From contig CM042092.1 in assembly GCA_023512835.1 (NCBI GenBank), forward strand, positions 29,399,543 to 29,463,542: a stretch of 64,000 nucleotides of DNA, in the 5' to 3' direction. This document shows positions 10,647-20,279 of this stretch, in pieces. How positions within the stretch are numbered: position 1 is the first letter of the stretch; each line of letters begins with the position of its first letter. The notes below the pieces were generated by a model, which saw only the letters and a program-made list of their open reading frames with translations, was not told the origin of the DNA and made no database searches. Source of the DNA: Taxillus chinensis (taxonomy: Eukaryota; Streptophyta; Magnoliopsida; Santalales; Loranthaceae). The position numbers and the translations under genes were made by a program.

Positions 10647-12156
10647 TGACAGACAAGTTTTTTAGCCTCTCTAAAAGAGCTAGCTAATGTCGTTAAATCT
10701 CTCTTCAAGATAATAAATTCCCTAAGTTTGCACTAAAAGAATAACAAGCAAGCAAGGGGTCGAACCCACCAGGGATTAGCCTAGTTTTCAAGTTCTCAAA
10801 TCAAAGCACCCAATTACTCTTGTTCTATAAAATGTCTTGGCAAAAAGTTTTCTTTTTTAAACTAAAGATCTAACTTTATTTGGTTTTCTGAATAAACAAA
10901 GAAAGTAAACTGATTTTAGGATTAAGATTCAAGGATTAAAAGCATCTAGGGTTACAATTTCACCTCCCTATGTTATCTCTACTGGTTCATGGTATTAGGG
11001 TTGTCTGATTGAAAACATGCTAAACATAAGCCAAGGACAACAAATGGTCATTGAGGTCCTTTTAAGAGTTGTATACCGGAATGGTCATCTAAACACACAA
11101 ACATGCAAAGCCAATAAATCATACTTGCAAAAGGATAATGATCACACCAATTACAAATAAGTTATGAATCTCAATCCGCCCCAGACTAGGGCTAAGAATA
11201 CCAAGGTGTACATCCAAAGATAGAACTTAAGAACAGATTCATAAAACATGCAAACTTCAATCATCCAAACCCAATATTCATAAACACAAAGAAAGCAACA
11301 AGGGGGCTACATTGCTCCCCTAGATTAATAGACTACTCACGCATGATTACAAGCAAACACAAAGCGAGAAAAGCTCAATATCTTCTTCTTGATCACGCGC
11401 ACAAAGAAAGCTTCAAATCCAGGCTCCAAAATCCGCGACGGCGGTCGCGACGGCTGCGACGGTCGCTCTCCTAGGTCAAGGAGCACCTCCAAGTCGTGGA
11501 GCCTCTCTCTCTCTATAAAACGTGTAGGGGGGTTAGGCATACATAGCAGGGCGTGGAGGCTTGTATTTATAGAGTTTGGATGGGCTTTGAGGTGTGTACC
11601 CTAGGCCATCTATCAAAACGACGTAGTTTTGATAAGTAACACTCGAAACATTAAAAACTCTATCTTCCATCCACTTTTTGGACATGGGCCTTCGGAAATA
11701 AATGATCGGCATGGAAAAACGATAGGATCGGTCCAAAAATATCTCTCGCACGCCAATTTGCACGTGATATGGTGAATTCACGTGCACCTCCAAATCAGCT
11801 CAAATTTCTCCCCAAGCTTCCTTGCATCCTGTAGAGGCCTGAGAGGCAAAAATAGGCTTGCACGTGAAATGAGTGAATTCACGTGCAGCTCCAAATGCTC
11901 TGAAATTTCTGTGGTAGGTAGATGACATCATTCTAAGAAACTTTTGTTCTTGCACGCCAATTGTTTGAGGCCATCTACTATGTCAAAAGTGAGGTCCAAA
12001 ATCTGCCAAAACAACTTAAAAATGCATGTATTTGCAACTAGCATCTTCTTAGGGGTTAGAGCAAATATATATGATATATGAAGCAATAAGGCTCTAATCA
12101 TGCTCTTAAACATCCTAAATAAACACTAGAATAACGGCATAAAATGCACGTTATCA
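10647..12156 (-). repeat. Ath-1 5' LTR (1510 bases)
   Basis: It starts TGATAACGTGC at 12156 and ends TCTGTCA at 10647, next to the tRNA-Asp primer site. U3 contains CACGTG inverted repeats (11760-11786, 11858-11892), the ATCAAAAC-N6-GTTTTGAT palindrome (11612-11633) and a TATA box (11563-11574). It is homologous to the Ath-2 LTR and, through U3, to the Tek-D LTRs. Confidence 0.92.
11563..11633 (-). promoter_or_regulatory. Ath-1 core promoter: palindrome plus TATA box
   Basis: The near-palindrome ATCAAAAC-TACGTC-GTTTTGAT (minus strand, 11633-11612) has an ACGT core, the known core of bZIP sites. About 40 bases downstream is CTCTATAAATAC (11574-11563), a good TATA box. The same arrangement occurs in the Ath-2, Tek-C and Tek-D LTRs. 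Promoter function is inferred from position. Confidence 0.7.
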
Positions 12157-12643
12157 AGGCATCGACCTTTGCGGTTTGAGTTGGGGGACTGTGTATTTTT
12201 GTGGGTTTCGCCGCGTTGAGGGCATCGGAGGTCCGGACGTGGATCCAAACTCTCCCCTCGTTTTGTGGGACCATTTGAGATTATTGCCACCGTAGGCGTA
12301 GTGGCTTACCGATTAGCTTTGCCACCGGAGTTGGCGTGAGTACATGATGTGTTCCATGTGTCTCGGTTGCGACGGTATCACCCAGGATCCTTCTCATGTG
12401 TTGGACTATCGCGAGATAGACTTAGGCGATGATGGTGCCGTTGTTGAGATGCCGGCACAGATTTTGGACAGGCGGGACAAGGTCTTGTGGGGCAAGACGA
12501 TCCCACTAGTTCAGGTGTTATGGCGACACCGAGGCATGGAAGAGCAGACTTGGGAGAAAGAGAGCCAGATGCGGGTTCTTCATCCCGAGCTGTTCGATGA
12601 CGATCGGTCCTCAGGTGGGGGGGGATGTGAGGACCTTCCCTAA
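12157..12643 (+). pseudogene. Tek-A integrase C-terminus and chromodomain
   Basis: The Tek-A frame resumes after Ath-1 with RHRPLRFELGDCVFLWV-like residues, the usual linker after the integrase core. The chromodomain follows at about 12456-12575 (QILDRRDKVLWGKTIPLVQ, VLWRHRGMEEQTWEKESQM) and ends with HPELFDDD. Chromodomains of this type are thought to direct integration to heterochromatin. The frame is open from 12344 to the stop at 12643, but the linker before it has a frameshift. Confidence 0.9.
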
Positions 12644-12887
12644 GGTATGAGTTATGTTTTCTTCATTTGTTTTGCATATGTTGCTTGAGATGTGGTTTAG
12701 CTTATTGTTTGTTGGCATCCTGGCATCTTGTGAGCCTTTTTGGCTTGTTGTGAGTTGCATTGTACATGTGTGGTTGGTGATCATGTTGATGATCATGTGT
12801 TTGTGTCTTGTAGTTGTGCGGTACTTGAGCTTGAATTTTGCTATGTCCTTTGGGCATGTGTTTTATTTTCGAGGATGAAAAGTCGTA

Positions 12888-12899
12888 AGATGGGGAGGA
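12888..12899 (+). other. Polypurine tract of Tek-A
   Basis: AGATGGGGAGGA directly precedes the 3' LTR. It follows TTTCGAGGATGAAAAG, the degenerate form of the palindrome found before the polypurine tract in all chromoviruses of this window. Confidence 0.85.
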
Positions 12900-13297
12900 T
12901 GTAAAGACTCGTATTTGGGTAGTGTTGAGAGATAGCCATTTTATGGGCATGCAACTATCTAGACGGTAGTGTAGTTGTCGATGTGAGCATTTTGACCGTA
13001 CCTGGGCCCGATTTCGAGTCGGGGCCCTGTTTGACCCGATTATTGACTTTTCAGGGTTTATTGGTTGAGTTTGCATTTGGGCGTTCATTTGAGTGTGATA
13101 ATATCTGCTTAGTGTTGTGCTCGTCATTTCGAGCGTTTTGACAGTAATTGGACTCAATTTAGAGTTCGTGACCTCGGGAGGTCAATTATTGCGTTCGGGA
13201 GGTCAATTATTGCTGGGAGGCCAATTATTGGTAGCAGTATATAAAAATGAAGAAATTGCCTTATCGCTTAAAATTGTTTGGCGCGTGCGTGTTTGTG

Positions 13298-13378
<81 letters not shown>

Positions 13379-15178
13379 GAAGAGCTTCCTTTGGTGATTT
13401 GGGGCGATTAAAGTTCGTGGATCGCAAATAAACTTTCGAGGTAGGTGTCCTTGAACCTCTTATCTCGATTCTGTCTTTGAAAATGCATGATTTATGAAAT
13501 TGAGTATGAACCCTAGGTTTTGGGGAAAACCCAATGTTTGGGTTAGATCTAACGGTTTAGCATAAGATCTGTGGGTAAAAACTAATTTATATCAGTTTGG
13601 GTATGTAATTTTGTACTCTGTTTAGTAAACCGCGTGTTTGTGAGTGCCTGGGGGTTGCTGAGTTGATTCTAGACGAAAAATAGGCCAAAAACGATGATGA
13701 ATAGTACCCTGGGCGATCTATAGGGTCGAAGTTCGTAGTCAGCAACTGTGGAGTCAACAGCTATGGAGTCGCAGTATGGATCGGAGTCACTATGGAGTCA
13801 GCGAGCGCTTCATAGTTAGCAACTACGGAGTCAAGAACTTTATTAGTCCGGATCGGTAGTCCGTATTAGTTAGTCCGGATCAGTAGTCTGGATCAGTTAG
13901 TCCGGATGTGCCAGCAACAGTGGTCCATAGCATCAATTCATAGCATCAATTTTGCAGCATTAATCCGCAGTAGTGATCCGTAGCTTCAATCCGCAGCAAT
14001 GCAACTGCACTGCACGGGACCATTTACATTGTAAACCATTATGCCTCTCCACATTTAAATATTTAAGTTATAATGTAAATAATGAAATACACCCCATTTG
14101 GATTCAAAGAAAAATACTAGAAAAATTAATTCTCACTCCTTCAAAATGTGAAAATTGGGATTTAGTGTAAAATCTCAGAAAAATCCAGTTCTTCGTAGAG
14201 GTGAATTTTTGGAAAGTGGGGTTAGAAATCTCAGAAAAATGCTCAAAAATCAGATTATTTTAGTTATGATATGGAGATCCAATGTCGGGACCTTTTATTT
14301 CAAGAAAACAACTCCTATGGGTATCTCCTTCCTTGGTCAAGGAATGATGATCGATTTGTGAAGACTGGCTTCGGTTATAAAGGGAGTAGTGAACCTTAAT
14401 GCCATATTGGTGTTGGTTTGTTGGTTTGAGGAATTGGGGCTTGGGCTCTATAACTTTGGGTTGTCACCGTGATGCACCGATGGTGCTATGTGGTTGACGT
14501 GACAGGCATATGCGCCGATGGCAGGCTTGTGTGGCGACTGTGGCCGGGCATATTGCACTGTGGACAGGCTAAGGCCTAAGTGAGCCGTTGAGCTCGTGGA
14601 GCTAGGGCTGAGTGCCCTGAGCTGGGATCCCGTGGAGATCGTGGACAAGCTGGGACCTGATGTTTGTTTGCAGGCTGAGTCATGATGATTGTGCAGACTA
14701 TACAATGCACGAGTACACTGAGCATGTAGCATAGACTTGTATGTTTGCATGATGTGGAGTTTTGGGGTCACCTACTGAGCTGATCGCTTACCCCCTACTT
14801 ATTGTTTACCTTTTTCAGGTGTGACCCGCGACTAGTGGAGGACTTTCTTCCAGGAGGACGTGCCCACTACTCGATGTAGGATACGATCTTGTATTCGTTA
14901 TTGTTTTTATTATATCTCGGACATGGGTCTGTGGACTTGTATTTGCATACTATTTGTGATGTGATGTGTATATGACTATTTGACTTATTGTATGCATGAT
15001 GATGTATGGAAAAGTACAGGATTACCCTTGATGTATGACTATACAGGGTTGCATATTTGAGACAAGACTCGGTGTAATCTCTATTGGTGCTAGTCACCTA
15101 CCCCTTGACCTTTTGGGTGCGGGCAAGGGGAAGTCATGTTCCTGGTTGCTTGGTACCCTGGAATTCGGGGGCGTGACA
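12900..15178 (+). repeat. Tek-A 3' LTR (2279 bases)
   Basis: It begins TGTAAAGACTCG after the polypurine tract and ends GGGGGCGTGACA. It matches the left LTR and the solo LTR at 43886-45992. TATA box at 13238-13247, GA microsatellite at 13301-13375, a short minisatellite at about 13735-13830 and GATCCGCAGC-like repeats to about 14010. No gene is present. Confidence 0.95.
13301..13375 (+). repeat. (GA)n microsatellite in Tek-A 3' LTR
   Basis: About 75 bases of perfect GA repeat, against 14 bases at the same place in the 5' LTR and about 30 in the solo LTR. It lies about 60 bases downstream of the TATA box and so probably in the transcript leader. Confidence 0.97.
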
Positions 15179-16194
15179 TATGTGATAGCATGTATGTGTG
15201 CATTATGTAACTTGTGTGTGTTAGTGTGAGCCATATGTGATATGTGTCATATGTGTGATTGACCCATGTGATGAAGATGGAATAGAGATTGAACCTTTGT
15301 TTCTATGTGTAGTGAAAATGCCTCCGAGGAGAGTGTTGCATGCATTTGGGGTAATTGGTGATGATTCTTCCACCAATGTGGAGCCGGATACGGGGCAGTC
15401 CGCTAGAGGAAATGAGTTGTTCGCACAACTTGTGGCCCAAATGGGGGCGCTGGGGGAATGTATAGGGGGACAAGGTCCGGGAAGCGGTGTGTCGTGAGTT
15501 AGTAGCACGGCGGTGGTTCCACCACCACCCCTAGAGAAGGGGTCCTAGCATGAGGATAGGGTTCCGCGTGAGGCAGTGGTATCCTGACATGTTGATAAGG
15601 ACGTGGTTACAAGGTTCCGAAAGGAACAACTGAGTAAGTTCTAGGGAGGAGGTGATCTAGTGGCTGCAGAGCATTGGCTGAGGCGTATTGAGCACCTATT
15701 CTCCTTTCTTCTACTACGGGAGGAGGATAAGGTGAGATTAGCAGTGAGACAGTTGGAGGGTGAGGCCTTAGAGTGGTAATGTAGTGTCGCTGGGAGCCGT
15801 GATGTGCAGATGATGTTGTGGGATGAGTTCCTTCAGTTATTCCATGATCAATTCTTCCCGGAGTCCATGAGATGGCAGAAGAGAAAAGAGTTTGCTGGTC
15901 TGAGGTAGGGGTCGAGGACAATGTCAGAGTATGAGTGGGAGTTCAGGAACTTGAGTAGGTTTGCTCCATCGACTATATCGCAGGATGACCTAAAGGCCCA
16001 TAAGTTTACCTTGGGTCTGAGGCCATCCCACAAGTAGAGAGATGAGGCATTCCGTCTGAGAACATATTCAGAGACAGTAGAGATGGCCCATATTGTTAAG
16101 AGGGGTCTCGACGAGGAGAGACAGGCCCATTAGGGATGGTAGCTCCAGAGTGGATCTAATTCTAAGAGGCCCAAGATAAAGTTTGGGGGTAGTA
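15179..16194 (+). pseudogene. Tek-0: gag fragment of an older chromovirus
   Basis: The host of the Tek-A insertion. After a 139-base leader, the gag start MPPRRVLHAFGVIGDD is at 15318. The capsid region follows at about 15630-16130 (AEHWLRRIEHLFSFLLL, EEDKVRLAVRQLEGEALEW, LWDEFLQLFHDQFFPESMRW, TMSEYEWEFRNLSRFAP). It resembles the gags of Tek-B and Tek-C. Several TAG codons and one frame change after about 15497 break it. The LTR and primer site of this element lie left of the window; its right part lies beyond the right edge, behind all nested elements. Confidence 0.85.
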
Positions 16195-16586
16195 TGTAGG
16201 TCTTAAAGTGTGCCTAGAGGGGGGGGGGGTGAATAGAATCTTTTCGCGAAAGCTTGTGACTGAGAGCTGGTGTAAGTACACAAGTGAAGACTAGTATATA
16301 ATATTAATGGAGAAGATGACAATATGGTATTGAAGTGTTTATGAGCTATCTAACAGATCTGAGATGAGTAAATGCTCTTGATGTGATAGATATCAGATTC
16401 AGTAATAATATTCCTACGGATGTCAATATGAAAGGATTAACATTGTTAGGAAATGTTCTAAGATAGATTGTTGATTGTGAATGAATAACTTAGAGAGTAT
16501 ACAAGATGGTTGTGCTGGATCTTGTTGAACAAGAAGTGTACGACGAATCGTTAAAGATTGTTCTTGTTCTTAGTTCGTCATGACGC
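16195..16586 (-). mobile_element. Cop-1: LTR end of a SIRE-like copia element, truncated by Ath-2
   Basis: The sequence begins TGTAGGTC, then GCCTAGAGGG and GTGAATAG. The reverse complement of the Cop-2 LTR end reads TGTTGGTC, then GCCTAGAGGG and GTCAATAG, so this looks like the end of a related copia LTR in minus orientation. It carries a run of eleven G. Only 392 bases are visible before Ath-2; whether it was a solo LTR or a full element cannot be told. Confidence 0.55.
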
Positions 16587-17483
16587 TGATAACGTGCATT
16601 TATGGCGTTATTCTATTGTATATTTAGGGTGATTAAGAGCATGATTAGAGCTTAATTGCACTGTATTTCATATATATTTGCTCTAACCCTTAGGAAGATA
16701 CGATTGCCTATGTACATGTGTTTTTGAGTTGTTTTGGCAGGTTTTTAGGTGATTTTTGCTCACGCACATCAGCTAAACCATTTTATCTGCCAATAAGGGA
16801 ACTTGTGACAAAAGATGAGCTCAAAAGGAGGCATTTTTGATGTGCATATGATATGGCCAATGTCACTTATAGGTGTATTATTGCATGGGAGCCTTCTAAA
16901 TGATGCAAGGAAGCTTGGGGATGAATTTCATAGCATTTGGAGCTTGCACGTGATATGGTGTTGTCACGTGCAATGTCACGTGCATTATCACGTGCAATAA
17001 TGTTTTTGCACGGGGACCTTTATTTTTGTTTGCTGATGATTTTTGTCTAAAGAACCTTGTCCATATTGTGTTTGGTTTGAGTTGTATAATGGCTGGAAGG
17101 GAGAATCGCTATCATTTATCAAAACTACGCCGTTTTGATAAATGATGACAACCAGGTGGCTAGGGCACATATTACACAACTGACAGCTCTATAAAAGGAG
17201 GTGGCACATCACAATTTCGAGGGGATCACGTCTTGGATATTGGGGATCACGTCTTAGATATTGAGAATCATGTCCGGAGAGAAGAGACACATTTTGGAGA
17301 GAGCAGGTCCTAGAGAGTGTCTTAGGCACTGGAGAAAATCTAGAGTTGAAGTTCTTCTACACCTGGTTCCGAGATGATGTTTTATATTTCTTTACGCTAT
17401 TTCATAAATATGTGTGAGCGTTTTCTTAATCTAGGGGAGCAATGTAGTCCCCTATGTTGCTAAATTGATTTTATGAATATTGG
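16587..17483 (+). repeat. Ath-2 5' LTR, first part
   Basis: It starts TGATAACGTGC as Ath-1 does. U3 has a cluster of CACGTG sites at 16945-16995, a 36-base palindrome at 17111-17146 and the TATA box CTATAAAAGG near 17188. The following GGGGATCACGTCTTGGATATT segments at 17220-17265 are a short direct repeat. It is cut at 17483 by a Tek-D solo LTR. Confidence 0.9.
17111..17198 (+). promoter_or_regulatory. Ath-2 core promoter: 36-base palindrome and TATA box
   Basis: Arms ATCATTTATCAAAAC and GTTTTGATAAATGAT (15 bases each, perfect) flank TACGCC. About 45 bases downstream is CTATAAAAGG (17188-17197). The arms are longer than in any other copy in the window. Confidence 0.72.
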
Positions 17484-18046
17484 TGTAATGACTCGTGTGT
17501 AACCCGTGTGTAAGGAGTTAACCACAAACACCTTGGATGTTGGTACACAAGTTTAAGGTAAGAGATGAGCCCAAGAGGGGACTTTTGAGAGGTGCTTGTG
17601 TCAAGCGATAGCGTACATTTATGCCCTAGGAAGATGCTATGCGTATACAGGCGGTTTTAAGTTGTTTTGGCTGATCTTGGAGCTCACTTTTGACCTAGTA
17701 GATGGCCTCAAACAATTGGCGTGCAAGAACAAAAGTTTCTTAGAATGAGGTCCTCTATCTACCACGAAATTTCAGAGCATTTGGAGCTGAACGTGAATTC
17801 ACCCATTTCACGTGCAAGCATATTTTTGCTCCTCAGGCCTCTCCAAGATGCAAGGAGGCTTGTGGTGAAGTTTGAGTGCATTTGGAGCTGCACGCCAATT
17901 GGGGAATTGGCGTGCAAATTGGCGTGCGAGCATATTTTTGCATGGTTCCCTTGGTTTTATCATTCTAATGATCTTTCTCCAAAGGACCATGTTGAAATTC
18001 CGAGTATTTTGGCCTATATGGGTGCGGATAGGTGCTAACTTGTGTG

Positions 18047-18124
18047 ATCAAAACTACGTCGTTTTGATCCTAGGTTTACTTAATCAAAACTACGTCGTTT
18101 TGATGTGGATGGTGTCTATATAAG
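18047..18124 (+). promoter_or_regulatory. Paired palindromes and TATA box in the Tek-D solo LTR
   Basis: Two copies of ATCAAAAC-TACGTC-GTTTTGAT (18047-18068 and 18083-18104), starts 36 bases apart, are followed by TCTATATAAG at 18115-18124. The same paired arrangement occurs in both Tek-D2 LTRs and in the Tek-C LTR. Confidence 0.75.
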
Positions 18125-18869
18125 GAGGGCTTGAGTTTGAGTTTAGGGTTCTTGTGTTCCTTTCTTGCTGCACTGCCGCTGAGAGAGAGAGAGAGCTAGA
18201 GAGAGAGGGAAGGGGAGTTGCTGGTTCTTTGCCGGAGCATCTTGCGTGGGGAGGACGGCGTTTGGCGCGGGAGCAAGGAAGAGCCGCTTTAAGGTAGGGG
18301 TTCTGTTCTTCCTAATCCCTCCTCTGTCCTAGGGTCCTAGGGCGGATTCTAGGCTGATATCTGTTTATATATACATATGTAATCCATATAGGTGTGATCT
18401 CCTATATGGATGTTGGCCTTCAGTGGCATTTTAGTGTGGTTACGTGGTCTATATGCTATATGTTTGATGAAAAGCCTGTGTGAATATAGTTGTGTGTATA
18501 TGCCCATTACGTGTTTGGTATTATGCCTGTGTGGCCGAACTTGTGATTTAGGGTATGTATGTATCTTGGGTGTTTGCTCTGTGGCCTGAATGGCCGGGAT
18601 TGTGCACTTGTGAACGGGTGCACACCAAGTGTTTGGTTTTATACCTGAGAGGCTATGCATATTATGTGTTTGAAATAATGTCTGTGTGGTGGGTTTGTGA
18701 GCCTGTGAATATATGCATGCTAAGTGTTCGACGTTATTCTGTGTGACTAAGCATATTAAGTGTTTGATGTTATGCCCGTATGGTCTTATGTCTTTGTGTG
18801 GTTGCTTGTACACCCGGTGGTCGTGGAAGCCCGGGACCGTTTTGTGTTAGCCTGTGAGGTTAGTGGAAA

Positions 18870-18975
18870 CTTGGCCTGAAGAGGCGGTTAAATCACTTGG
18901 CCTGAAGAGGCGGTTAAATCACTTGGCCTGAAGAGGCGGTTAAATAACTTGGCCTGAAGAGGCGGTTAAATCACT
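18870..18975 (+). repeat. Four-unit 26-base tandem array in the Tek-D LTR
   Basis: Four head-to-tail units of CTTGGCCTGAAGAGGCGG plus TTAAATCA, nearly identical. Each contains the inverted pair GCCT/AGGC. The right Tek-D2 LTR has the same array with more divergent units (63065-63165); the left Tek-D2 LTR lacks it. Confidence 0.95.
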
Positions 18976-19475
18976 TGTTGTTAAAGTGTTAGCCTGTGTG
19001 GCGGTGGCGGTTGTAATTGTTGATGTGGTTGTTGTTATGTCTGTTGAAATTATTGTAACACGACACCGCACTTGTACACATGGCATGTAGATGCTAGGAG
19101 CATGGGATGGGTTGGGGAGACATGATCCCTACTGAGCTGTGGATGCTCACCCCTCCTACTATGGTGTGTTTTCTTGCAGGAACCTACAAGGCGTTAGGTG
19201 GGAACACCAAGGTGGAAGAGTTCCATTTTGTGGCTTTGTTTTGTGTTATTTGCATTATGTAATTTTGTTGAGGCATTGTAACCCCAGGTGGGGAGATATT
19301 GTAATGGAGTTTGAAACATAATAAAGGCATGTGGTTTCAATTAAATAATTATATGATTTTGGTTTCGAAAAGAAATGTGAAGTGTATATTGTATTCTACC
19401 CCTTTGTCCAAACCCGGATAAAGGGAGGGTCACGTTCCGGTCTCCTCGGGTTGGAAATCCGGGCGTGACAATTGG

Positions 19476-20104
19476 GTTTGTTTAATTGAGATTTGCATGT
19501 TTTATGAATTTGTTTTTCATCTTCTACATCTAAGTTGTATACACCTAGGTTTCTTAGCCTTAGTCTGGGCAAACTTTAAAATTTATAGCATATTTGTGAT
19601 TGGTGTGACCATTATCTTTTCAAAAATATGATAAATTGGCTTTGTATGTTACTGCGATGATGACCATTCAGCCTTACAACACTTAGAAGGTCTATCAATG
19701 ACCATTTGCAGAACCTTGGCTCATGTATAGCATGCTATCATTTAAATAACCCCAAGAACCTTAAAATCAGTAGCAACAGCATAAGGAGGTGAAATTGCGA
19801 CTCAAGATGCTTTTAGTCCTTGAGTTAAACCCCAAAAATAATTTTGCTGTCTTTGTTTATTAAAAAAATCATATAAAAATTAGACCTTTAGTTTAAAAAG
19901 AAATCATTTTTGCCAAGACATTTTATAGAACAAGAGTAGTTGGGTGTTTTTATTTAAGAACTAGAAAACTATGTTAATCCCTGAGGGTTTGACCCTTTGC
20001 TTGCTGCTATTCTGTTTAGTGCAAACTAAGAGAATTAATTATCTTGAAGAAAGGTTTTATGACATTAGCTAACTGTTTTAGAGTGGTTAAAAATCTATCT
20101 GACA
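19476..20104 (+). repeat. Ath-2 5' LTR, second part
   Basis: The Athila LTR continues after the solo LTR (AATTGAGATTTGCATG) and ends ATCTGACA, immediately before the primer site. Without the insertion the LTR is about 1.53 kb, like Ath-1. It is non-coding. Confidence 0.88.
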
Positions 20105-20107
20105 AAT

Positions 20108-20128
20108 TGGCACTATTGCAGGGGATTC
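20108..20128 (+). other. Decayed tRNA-Asp primer binding site of Ath-2
   Basis: TGGCACTATTGCAGGGGA stands where Ath-1 has the perfect TGGCGCCGTTGCCGGGGA. All four substitutions fall in the three CpG dinucleotides. The position three bases after the LTR end and the following GATTCAACGGTTAACTAG, shared with Ath-1, confirm identity. Confidence 0.85.
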
Positions 20129-20279
20129 AACGGTTAACTAGTTTTTAAAATCAACATTTAGTGAAATTGTTTGAATTCCGATCTTGGTGCTTTATTATGT
20201 CTTTTATTTTCTTTGATTTTGTGTTATTTATTTATTTTATTTTGTTCGGAGCTGCTGCGTGTGTTTTTGTTTTACAGGA

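Larger units (their letters stand above)
6875..12156 (-). mobile_element. Ath-1: non-autonomous Athila derivative nested in Tek-A
   Basis: A minus-strand insertion splits the Tek-A integrase. Its 5' LTR (10647-12156) begins TGATAACGTGC, a typical Athila terminus, followed by a perfect tRNA-Asp primer site. The interior is only about 3.7 kb, with a gag remnant, one unassigned open frame and long 3' non-coding DNA. No protease, RT or integrase is seen. The 3' LTR is reduced to its first 18 bases. Joining 6874 to 12157 restores the host reading through SYAD with no target duplication left, so the left LTR and the left duplication were probably lost in one deletion. Confidence 0.88.
1..15178 (+). 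mobile_element. Tek-A: Ty3/gypsy chromovirus, 5' end outside window
   Basis: Two LTR copies flank a gag-protease-RT-RNase H-integrase-chromodomain interior in plus orientation. The left LTR (1-2078) starts inside the repeat: base 1 corresponds to base 13125 of the right LTR, so about 225 bases lie left of the window. The order of pol domains, the primer site resembling initiator tRNA-Met, the long LTR and a C-terminal chromodomain are the known hallmarks of Tekay/Del-type chromoviruses. The integrase-chromodomain junction is split by Ath-1. The right flank begins TATGT; the matching left copy of the target duplication is outside the window. Coding frames are broken throughout, so the element is dead. 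Confidence 0.93.
17484..19470 (+). mobile_element. Solo LTR of family Tek-D in the Ath-2 LTR
   Basis: It begins TGTAATGACTCG and ends GGGCGTGACA, and is flanked by perfect five-base duplications ATTGG (17479-17483 and 19471-19475). It matches the LTRs of Tek-D2 (60154-62092 and 62579 onward, reversed). No interior or second LTR is present, so it is a product of LTR-LTR recombination. U3 from about 17606 to the TATA box is homologous to Athila U3. Downstream are a GA-rich leader (18180-18212), a four-unit tandem array (18870-18975) and a second half without other features. Confidence 0.95.

Noticed and set aside
13117..13380. Open frame with a long Arg-Glu tail across the Tek-A LTR
   Set aside because: The tail is translated GA microsatellite, and the frame is not kept in the other LTR copies.
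18870..18975. Regular direct repeats that could suggest a CRISPR array
   Set aside because: The units are head-to-tail with no unique spacers, lie within a plant LTR and recur in another copy of that LTR.
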